A DNA stretch of 64,000 nucleotides, taken from contig JAIQFT010000018.1 of the NCBI GenBank assembly GCA_020073185.1, forward strand, positions 1-64,000, read 5' to 3'. Below the pieces are notes generated by a model. The model had not been told where the DNA came from and did not search any database. It saw only the letters and a list, made by a program, of their open reading frames with translations. The stretch comes from Terriglobia bacterium (GTDB lineage Bacteria > Acidobacteriota > Terriglobia > Terriglobales > Acidobacteriaceae). Both the position numbers and the translations under genes were made by a program. Of the stretch, positions 33,803 to 40,323 are shown piece after piece (within the stretch, counting starts at the first letter, position 1; every line of letters starts with the position of its first letter).

Positions 33803-36631
33803 TTACGGCCAGGTGATCTGCTTCATAAAGCCGGCCGTAGCCGGGTTGGAAGCCGGGGTGTGAGCGGCATCGCCCGTCGTTCCGGTGCGCGACATTTTGG
33901 TTTTGTCCACGATGTCGGTCATATTGATCTGAACAACGCTCTTGAAGCTACCGGCGAGTAGATAGCCGTAGGTCCGACCGTCGGAATTGTTGTGCACGAT
34001 ACCGACGGCGTGCGGATCGGTGGCGTAGAAGTAGCCGGTGAATGCGGTGGACACATCACCGTAGATCCAGTCGCTCAGGCCTTGCCAGCCGGCCGTGGCG
34101 TCGGCCGGATGGGCCGGATCGTCGAGCTTGCCCACACCCCAACTCGTGGAGAAGCCGGCCATGAACAGCGCGAGGTGACTGCTGCTGTCCACCGCCGAAC
34201 CTGAGAATACGGGAAATGGGCTGGTTCCAAAGCTGACCAACTTTCCCGCGGTCGCAGGCAGAGCAAGCGTGTTCGGTGCTCCCGCCGCTCCCGCCGTCTT
34301 GGTTCCGGCACCCAGGTTGAGGAACAGCGCAGTGTTCGTATCCTCGTAGGTGAGGATGCCAACTTGCAGTCCGGTATCCACGGAGTCGCCGTCAATGTCG
34401 AGGTCCCAGCTCGAGTTGAAGCCGGTCGGCAGGCCCGACAGGAAATCCGCCACATAGGAGACGGGCGTGGTCGTGGAGCTAATGTCTATGAACTGGATGC
34501 CTTGGTAGTTGCCACACAGCAGGAAGTTGTGCGTCGTGTCGCCGCCGAGGTTCTCCGCCAGGAACAGGTTGGTGGGAACCGGCACCGGCGTGCCGAGCGT
34601 GGGCGGGCTGGTGCGCAGGTCGAAGAAAGCGTAGCCATCGGCAGTCGCCAGCCACACGCCCGCGCCAGCCACCGGGATGCCGCCCGCGATGAAGGCCGAG
34701 CCGCCGCTAAAGCCGACGGGGAATGTCGCCGCTATCGGCAGGTCAGCTTCGTAGTCAATCAACCCGGCAGGAACTGAATTATCGGTAGGTGGAGTGCCCG
34801 TCGCCAGCATCTCGGCGTTAACCACTGCGATGTGCTTGCTCCCATAAGCGAACACGACCGCCTGGGCGTGTGCCGCGGTGCCGATGACCGGGATGACTCC
34901 GCCGACCGCCTGGTTCTTAAACGCTGTCGTGTACAGCCCCTTCCAGGACTTGGCTGTGGGAGCGGTGGGATCGGTGACGTCCGCTACTGCAACCCCCGAC
35001 GTGTGCGCCGCAATGAACACATACTGATGGCCGCTGAAGCTCAACTGGCCGATAGCGCCCGAACTGGATGCTCCGATGCCGGCCGAGGGAGGCGTCGCCG
35101 GGCTGCTAGCGATCGCAGCCGAAATGGCGCTGACGACGGAGGAAACCGTGCTGATCATCGAGGGTGGCGGCGGCGAGCCCGCGGGCACGCCATTCTCCTT
35201 GGTCAATTCGGTGTTCGGGCTGGTCACATAAGTCTGCACGCAACTTAAGAAGTCAGTGTCGCCGGCATATTGGGAAAGAGGGATGCCGGGAGTGCCCGTG
35301 CCCGGGATGAACACCTGCGCCTTTGCGCCGCCCTTCAGGCCGAAGCCGTCGAAGACGCCATCGGCGATGTCGGCGCCGAGCGCCTTGACGAAGTTGCCGG
35401 GATCCACGGTCGGGAACGCGGCCAGGGCTTTGTGCGCGCACTCCAGCATGGCGCCACTCAGCAGGCCGACTTTGAAGCCGTCGGTACTGGCTGCGCCGAT
35501 ACTGCTCGTTGGGGTTGTTTTCTCGGGGTCGCTCTTGACGCCCCAGTGGCCGCTGATCAGGGTTTTCATGGTGGCGTGGGTGCTGGAAGCGGTGCCGCCG
35601 GCAGCCAGGGTCTTGATCGAGCTGGCGCTGCCGCCGAGCGCGGCTTGAGTCGCCGAACTGATCATGTCGGTGATGGGGGTGATCGCCAGACCGCTGACAC
35701 TGACCGAGCCATCGTCAAGGAGAGTCGCGAGCGTGATGGTGTTTACGATCGGCGGATTGGTGACGTTGGTTTCGTCAACGTAGGTGCCGCCGCTGACTTC
35801 CACGCGCAGCGGAGCGCCGGCCGTGGGGAGCGACGACAAGGAGACGCTGAAGACGCCGTTGGCGTCGGTCTTGCCTGTGCCCAGGGCGGCGCCGACGTCA
35901 GCGCCGGTGCTCGGACTTACCGCGAAGATACTTACGCTGGCGCCGTTGAGCAGGCCTTTGGCCGCGGTGCCTGCGATCACCACGGGATTCGCCGCCGTCA
36001 GGTTGGCGGTGGTGGTCGAAGTGGCCGACCCGGGATCGGGGTTCTTCACGGAAAAGGTGACACTGCCCGCGCTGGTCACCGTGACCGTAGCGGTCAGAGA
36101 GGTCGGGCTGGCCACGGTTGCCGCTACGCTGCTGCTGCCGAAGACGACTTGCGCGCCGGAAACAAAGTTGGCGCCGGTGACGGTGATGCCGGTGGCAACC
36201 CCCACCAGCAGGCTACCGCCGCCGGTGACGGCGACGCTGGTGACCGTAGCGATCGGATTCAACAGCGACAGCGAGACTCCGGCCGAGGTGACGCCCCCCG
36301 CGCTGGCGGTGATGGTCACGGTGGTCGGATTCGCCAGCGCGGTGGCGCCCACCGCCGGCGGAGTGTACTTGCCGATGCTGTCAATGGTTCCGGTGGTGGC
36401 GCTGCCGCCGGCGACCCCGTTCACCGCCCAAGTGTAGCCGCCACTGCCTCCGGTGGCCGTGAATTGCACCGCGGCATCGCCCAGACGCGCACTGGAGCCA
36501 GCCGAAGAGACCGTGATGGTGGAAGTCGCAGTGGAGGAGGAAGAAGACAAACGGCCCGAAGGAGTGAATCCACAACCTGCCAGCCACGCAGTGGCGAAAA
36601 TCGCGAGCAGCACCAGACACACTTTGCGCAT
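33803..36631 (-). CDS. Large surface lipoprotein with Ig-like and LVIVD-type repeats
   Basis: The 942-residue precursor has a lipoprotein signal (VCLVLLAIFATAWLAGC). A Ser/Thr-rich linker is followed by Ig-like repeats (about 30-215, e.g. VTSVAVTGGGSLLVGVATGITVTGANFVSGAQVVFG, an IPT/TIG type), a carboxypeptidase-regulatory-like domain (about 220-300), then a region with LVIVD-type beta-propeller motifs (HQYVFIAAHTSGVAVADVTDPTAP; GIQFIDISSTTTP) to the end. It is probably displayed on the cell surface or in the periplasm, binding other molecules. The ATG at 36631 has a GGAG site 6 bases away; two upstream ATGs are less good. A TTTGTCAC/GTGACAAA palindrome lies in its leader. Confidence 0.8.
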   Translation of the reverse strand: MRKVCLVLLAIFATAWLAGCGFTPSGRLSSSSSTATSTITVSSAGSSARLGDAAVQFTATGGSGGYTWAVNGVAGGSATTGTIDSIGKYTPPAVGATALANPTTVTITASAGGVTSAGVSLSLLNPIATVTSVAVTGGGSLLVGVATGITVTGANFVSGAQVVFGSSSVAATVASPTSLTATVTVTSAGSVTFSVKNPDPGSATSTTTANLTAANPVVIAGTAAKGLLNGASVSIFAVSPSTGADVGAALGTGKTDANGVFSVSLSSLPTAGAPLRVEVSGGTYVDETNVTNPPIVNTITLATLLDDGSVSVSGLAITPITDMISSATQAALGGSASSIKTLAAGGTASSTHATMKTLISGHWGVKSDPEKTTPTSSIGAASTDGFKVGLLSGAMLECAHKALAAFPTVDPGNFVKALGADIADGVFDGFGLKGGAKAQVFIPGTGTPGIPLSQYAGDTDFLSCVQTYVTSPNTELTKENGVPAGSPPPPSMISTVSSVVSAISAAIASSPATPPSAGIGASSSGAIGQLSFSGHQYVFIAAHTSGVAVADVTDPTAPTAKSWKGLYTTAFKNQAVGGVIPVIGTAAHAQAVVFAYGSKHIAVVNAEMLATGTPPTDNSVPAGLIDYEADLPIAATFPVGFSGGSAFIAGGIPVAGAGVWLATADGYAFFDLRTSPPTLGTPVPVPTNLFLAENLGGDTTHNFLLCGNYQGIQFIDISSTTTPVSYVADFLSGLPTGFNSSWDLDIDGDSVDTGLQVGILTYEDTNTALFLNLGAGTKTAGAAGAPNTLALPATAGKLVSFGTSPFPVFSGSAVDSSSHLALFMAGFSTSWGVGKLDDPAHPADATAGWQGLSDWIYGDVSTAFTGYFYATDPHAVGIVHNNSDGRTYGYLLAGSFKSVVQINMTDIVDKTKMSRTGTTGDAAHTPASNPATAGFMKQITWP

Positions 36632-36753
36632 GAGCGTCTCCATGACACCACGTCCAATTCTCTGCGCAATGGCCAATTCACCGGCCACTGCGAACCTGGT
36701 CGGTCTAGGGCTTGGGGGGAATAATGCCGGCCATGACCGGCATGGGTGTGATG

Positions 36754-36777
36754 TTTGTCACCTTATCGTGTGACAAA
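36754..36777. promoter_or_regulatory. TTTGTCAC-N8-GTGACAAA palindrome
   Basis: Two exact 8-base arms separated by 8 bases, 123 bases ahead of the lipoprotein start codon and 82 bases past the stop of the PEBP gene (same strand). The inner TCAC/GTGA halves are those of the CRP-like boxes seen further on, but in the opposite order, so it may belong to another regulator. Confidence 0.55.
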
Positions 36778-36859
36778 GCTGGTGTCAATCTTGACCAACT
36801 CGATAATGCGCGCCGCTGATCCCAAGCGGATGCGGCCACCAGGAGCGCGGGTTGCGGCC

Positions 36860-37471
36860 TCAGCGCCCATAGCGTCCCATGAGTTCGCCGCGGGCGACGG
36901 AGTGACCCCGCATGGCCCGTTCGAGTTCGCCGCGGCCGGCGCCCGCTTTCAATCCCAGCACCGTGTCCAGCGCATACAAGCGGAAGAAATAGCGGTGAGG
37001 CTTTCCGGGCGGCGGACAGGGGCCGCCGTAGCCCAGTTTGCCGAAGTCATTGCGCCCCTGATTTCCGCCGGCGGGCAATTGCGCGGTCTTGGGCGCATTT
37101 TCCGCCAGTTCGCGCGCCGCGGCGGGAATGTCCCACAGGAGCCAGTGGGTGAAGGTTCCGCCGGGAGCGTCAGGATCGTCAAGGATCACGGCAAACGATT
37201 TGGCGGAGGCGGGTACGTCGCTCCAGGCCAAGTGGGGGGAAATATCCCCACCGTCGCATGTGTTCCGTTTTGGGAATTCGCCGCCGGGGGGAATCATTTT
37301 GCTATTGACCTGCATGGCTGCCTCCGTGTTGGCGGCCGCAGACGCGGCCGCGGGGCGCGCGGAGGATGCTCCGGGACCGCGCCAACCCCTGATTTCATGC
37401 GCCTCCGCCCCAGTCCGCGTGTACACCGCCACGGTGAGCAAGGTCACAAAGAGTATGGACATGGGCCACAT
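36860..37471 (-). CDS. YbhB/YbcL (PEBP, Raf-kinase-inhibitor-like) protein
   Basis: The 203-residue protein has an N-terminal hydrophobic segment (MSILFVTLLTVAVY, signal or anchor), an Ala-rich linker and a PEBP domain (about 55-203) with ISPHLAWSDVPASAKSFAVILDDPDAPGGTFTHWLLWDIP and GPCPPPGKPHRYFFRLYALD, including the DPDAP and GxHRY anion-pocket motifs. Bacterial members are periplasmic or cytoplasmic proteins without a known reaction. It is divergent from the CRP/FNR gene, with a double GAAC-N4-GTTC palindrome between them. Confidence 0.88.
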   Translation of the reverse strand: MWPMSILFVTLLTVAVYTRTGAEAHEIRGWRGPGASSARPAAASAAANTEAAMQVNSKMIPPGGEFPKRNTCDGGDISPHLAWSDVPASAKSFAVILDDPDAPGGTFTHWLLWDIPAAARELAENAPKTAQLPAGGNQGRNDFGKLGYGGPCPPPGKPHRYFFRLYALDTVLGLKAGAGRGELERAMRGHSVARGELMGRYGR

Positions 37472-37566
37472 CGTGGGATCATTTCACCAGAACGTCTCCG
37501 GCTTGCCAAGGGGCGGATGCGTGGCGCAGCGAAGCCAGTGTTTATGAGGGTAGCAGCGGGTTGCGA

Positions 37567-37600
37567 CGAACGCTCGTTCGGCGCACCGAATGAGCGTTCG
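37567..37600. promoter_or_regulatory. 15-bp hairpin made of two GAAC-N4-GTTC-like boxes
   Basis: CGAACGCTCGTTCGG (37567-37581) and CCGAATGAGCGTTCG (37586-37600) pair over 15 positions with one G-T wobble. Each arm is also its own small palindrome (GAAC-GCTC-GTTC; GAAT-GAGC-GTTC), the shape of a Gram-positive LexA box. It lies in the divergent gap between PEBP and CRP/FNR genes, 54 bases ahead of the latter's start codon. Confidence 0.6.
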
Positions 37601-37653
37601 AACGATATTCCTTGACGCCCATCGTAAGATGGAATGTCACAGGGGGTTGTGTC

Positions 37654-38373
37654 GTGTTATCACCTTATGGACTTGACATCATAGAAAGCTGCTTCACCTG
37701 TAAGCTGAGGGCGGACAGAATTTTCTGCGATTTGCCCACAGCCGCCCTGCAATCATTCGAAGCCATTAAATATGCCAGTGCGTATCCGAAGGGCGCCGTG
37801 CTGTTTGTCGAAGGCCAGGCGCCCCGCGGAATCTTTGTTCTCTGCAAAGGGCGGGTGAAGCTCTCCATTTGTTCCACCGACGGAAAAACGCTGATCCTGA
37901 AAATCGCCGAACCGGGCGAAGTCCTCGGGCTCAGCGCCACCGTTTCCGGCAAACCATACGAACTCACGGCGGAGACGATCGATCCCTGCCAGGTGAACTT
38001 CGTCAAGCGCGAGGATTTCCTGCGCTTCCTGCGCGAGCACAGCGAAGCGTGCTTCCGCGTAGCCGAGCAATTGAGCGACAAGTACAACACCGCTTGCCAC
38101 GAAATCCGCTCGCTGGGGCTTTCGCACTCGGCGGCGGAAAAGCTGGCCAAGCTGCTGCTGGAGTGGAGCTCAAAGAACGGGGAAGCGGCCAAGCAGGAGC
38201 CGCGCGTGAAGATGGCGCTCACGCACGAGGAGATCGCACAGATGATCGGCACCTCGCGCGAGACGGTCACGCGGCTGTTCGCCGAACTGAAGAAGCGGCA
38301 GATTGTGCACGCCAAGGGGTCGACGCTGCTGATCCGCAACAAGGCGGCCTTGAAGGCGCTGGCCAGCAGCTAG
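37654..38373 (+). CDS. Crp/Fnr-family transcription factor with N-terminal cysteine motif
   Basis: The 239-residue protein has a cyclic-nucleotide-binding-like sensor domain (about 25-145, including KGAVLFVEGQAPRGIFVLCKGRVKLS and AEPGEVLGLSATVSGKPYELTAETID), a long dimer helix and a winged helix-turn-helix (LTHEEIAQMIGTSRETVTRLFAELKKRQIV). The N-terminus has Cys13-x2-Cys16-x8-Cys25, reminiscent of FNR's cluster ligands but with different spacing; a fourth ligand could be one of the cysteines at LSICSTD or DPCQVN. It may sense oxygen, NO or redox. GTG at 37654 is chosen behind a GGGGG site. Adjacent to the HTH-less paralog and the cytochrome cluster. Confidence 0.9.
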   Translation: MLSPYGLDIIESCFTCKLRADRIFCDLPTAALQSFEAIKYASAYPKGAVLFVEGQAPRGIFVLCKGRVKLSICSTDGKTLILKIAEPGEVLGLSATVSGKPYELTAETIDPCQVNFVKREDFLRFLREHSEACFRVAEQLSDKYNTACHEIRSLGLSHSAAEKLAKLLLEWSSKNGEAAKQEPRVKMALTHEEIAQMIGTSRETVTRLFAELKKRQIVHAKGSTLLIRNKAALKALASS

Positions 38374-38494
38374 GCCGCTGTGCAAGCTTGCCATCGCTCC
38401 GCCGCGCGCCTCCGGATGCAGCGGCGGAGAGACGCTTTATTGTTTTCCCTCGCAACCCCGCCCGGGACGCGCCTCTTGGGTTACGCATCACCAT

Positions 38495-38518
38495 AAACAG
38501 TGATAGGAATCACTGTTT
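38495..38518. promoter_or_regulatory. GTGA-N6-TCAC box upstream of the HTH-less CRP gene
   Basis: AAACAGTGAT-AGGA-ATCACTGTTT, a perfect 10-bp inverted repeat containing GTGA (38500-38503), six bases, TCAC (38510-38513). It lies 33 bases ahead of the start codon, where a CRP/FNR protein could act as repressor or from which it could activate depending on the promoter position. Confidence 0.75.
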
Positions 38519-38550
38519 TGGCTCGCCGCAGCAAGCATCATTCCAGTGTT

Positions 38551-39069
38551 ATGGAGAGCGCAAAGGATCATAGCTGCTTCGCCTGCGAGTTGCGGCCGGA
38601 CCGCGTATTTTGCGATCTTCCCGCCGAAGCGCTGCAGGCATTCGACGCCATCAAGAGCACGACGGTGGTTCCGCGGGGTGCGACGCTGTTTGCCGAAGGC
38701 AAGCAGCCGCGCGGCATTTACGTGTTGTGCGAGGGCCGCGCCAAGCTCTCGGTTTGTGCCGACAGTCGCAAGCGCCTGATGCTGCGCGTGGCCGGGCCGG
38801 GCGAGGTGCTGGGGCTGAGCGCCTGCATGTCGGGCAAGCCGAACGAAGTGACGGCGGAAATGGTGGACACCTCGCAGGTGGCGTTCGTACGGCGCAAGGA
38901 CCTGCTGCACTTCTTGCGCGATCACCGCGTAGCCTGCCTGCAGGTCGTGCACCTGCTGAGCCAGGACCTGCACCAGGCTTACGACCGGGTGAGGTCGATC
39001 GGGCTGGCGCGCGCGCGCCGTCCGCACCCGCTGCACTTGTCCGCGCATGCCGCGGAGCACAGCAACTGA
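38551..39069 (+). CDS. CRP/FNR-like sensor protein lacking the DNA-binding domain
   Basis: The 172-residue protein is colinear with the sensor part of its upstream neighbour (SCFACELRPDRVFCDLP; TLFAEGKQPRGIYVLCEGRAKLS; GPGEVLGLSACMSGKPNEVTAEMVD) and with the start of the dimer helix, then ends RARRPHPLHLSAHAAEHSN. No helix-turn-helix follows in any frame before the terminator at 39089. Cys9-x2-Cys12-x8-Cys21 is kept. It cannot bind DNA as a homodimer in the normal way. It may form heterodimers with the full-length paralog, titrate a signal, or be decaying; good codon structure and a strong promoter palindrome argue for use. Confidence 0.85.
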   Translation: MESAKDHSCFACELRPDRVFCDLPAEALQAFDAIKSTTVVPRGATLFAEGKQPRGIYVLCEGRAKLSVCADSRKRLMLRVAGPGEVLGLSACMSGKPNEVTAEMVDTSQVAFVRRKDLLHFLRDHRVACLQVVHLLSQDLHQAYDRVRSIGLARARRPHPLHLSAHAAEHSN

Positions 39070-39088
39070 CAAGTTAGCATTGCGCAAG

Positions 39089-39112
39089 CGCCCGCTGCGG
39101 CGGGCGTTTTTT
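39089..39112 (+). terminator. Rho-independent terminator after the HTH-less CRP gene
   Basis: Stem CGCCCGC/GCGGGCG with a 4-base loop is followed by TTTTTT. It sits 20 bases after the stop codon and separates the regulator from the cytochrome operon. Confidence 0.88.
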
Positions 39113-39181
39113 CCTGCCTGGAAGGGCGGGGAGAGTTTTGCACAGAAGCAGCCGGAAAGCGCAAAGCACGTCACCGAGCTA

Positions 39182-39197
39182 TGTGAGCGATCTCACA
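39182..39197. promoter_or_regulatory. CRP-type palindrome upstream of the decaheme gene
   Basis: TGTGAGCGATCTCACA is an exact match to the TGTGA-N6-TCACA form of a CRP site, 89 bases ahead of the decaheme start codon. Confidence 0.75.
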
Positions 39198-39285
39198 GCC
39201 TCTCCGCCCATGGATATCCGATGCTACCTGTGCCGTCCGGGGTCCGATGCGGATCCGCCCCGGTTCTGCCTAGGAGCTAATAGCA

Positions 39286-40305
39286 ATGAACGAATTCAAA
39301 AATCATAAGCGGTTCGCGATCTCCCTGGCCGCTGTGATGCTGGTCATGCTCGTGGTGGCCGGCGTCAGCGTCGCCGGCGAGCTGCCCAAGGCGGCTCCCG
39401 CCCCGGCCGCCGACAGCGACTACGTCGGCAGCGATACCTGCATTACATGCCATGATGATCAAAACCGCCGCTTCAAGAATACTGTGATGGGGAAAGCTTT
39501 TGCGAATCCCCACACAGCCGACGAAAAACTTGGATGCGAGTCTTGCCACGGACCCGGCAAGGCTCACGTGGAAGCCGGCGGCGGCAAGGACACCATCCCC
39601 ATCACTTATGGCAAAGACACCAAGACCTCAGTCGAGGAACAGAACCAGTCTTGCGCGCAGTGCCACAAGAGAGGCAACCGCATGTTCTGGGCCGGCAGCC
39701 CGCACGAATCGCGTGGTATGCGGTGCGTCGACTGCCACCAGGTCAAGCAGCAGCTAAAAAGGTCCTTGAGCGGCGAGGCATTCTTGACGGAGCCGCTGAA
39801 GGACACCGGAGGTCTAGTCAAGCCCGAGACCGAGCTCTGCCTGCAGTGCCACCAGATGCGGCGCGCGCAACTGCAGCGCTCTTCGCACATGCCGTTCCGG
39901 GAAGGCAAGGTTACTTGCACGAGCTGCCACAACCCGCACGGTTCGCCCAATCCGGCGCAACTGAAACAGGCCACCGTGAACGAGAACTGCTATAGCTGCC
40001 ATGCCGAGCGGCGCGGCCCCTTCCTGTGGGCGCATCAGCCGGTGACGGAAAACTGCGACTCCTGCCACGAGCCGCATGGTTCCTTCAATCCGCAGTTGCT
40101 GAAAGCGCGCATTCCGCGGCTCTGCCAAGAGTGCCACAACGAATTCGCGCACGGGACGGGCACCATCGGCTACCCCCTGGGTAACGTCTCCGCCAAGGGC
40201 CAGCCCATGGGCTATCCCAACAAGACCTTGAACCGTGGCTGTGCGAACTGCCACTCCAAAATCCACGGGACCAACGCCCCGTCGGGTACGTTCTTCCTGC
40301 GCTAG
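39286..40305 (+). CDS. Periplasmic decaheme cytochrome c, DmsE/MtrA type
   Basis: The 339-residue precursor has a signal peptide (AAVMLVMLVVAGVSVAG) and ten CxxCH motifs (CITCH, CESCH, CAQCH, CVDCH, CLQCH, CTSCH, CYSCH, CDSCH, CQECH, CANCH). Size, number and spacing (paired hemes, CHNPHGSPNPAQL and CHEPHGSFNPQLL blocks) match the DmsE/MtrA/PioA family, which sits inside an MtrB-type barrel as a heme wire through the outer membrane. The next gene, 18 bases on, is such a barrel. Direction of flow (metal or mineral reduction versus external donor oxidation) is not visible. Confidence 0.93.
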   Translation: MNEFKNHKRFAISLAAVMLVMLVVAGVSVAGELPKAAPAPAADSDYVGSDTCITCHDDQNRRFKNTVMGKAFANPHTADEKLGCESCHGPGKAHVEAGGGKDTIPITYGKDTKTSVEEQNQSCAQCHKRGNRMFWAGSPHESRGMRCVDCHQVKQQLKRSLSGEAFLTEPLKDTGGLVKPETELCLQCHQMRRAQLQRSSHMPFREGKVTCTSCHNPHGSPNPAQLKQATVNENCYSCHAERRGPFLWAHQPVTENCDSCHEPHGSFNPQLLKARIPRLCQECHNEFAHGTGTIGYPLGNVSAKGQPMGYPNKTLNRGCANCHSKIHGTNAPSGTFFLR

Positions 40306-40323
40306 GAAAAAGGAGAGAGAGCA

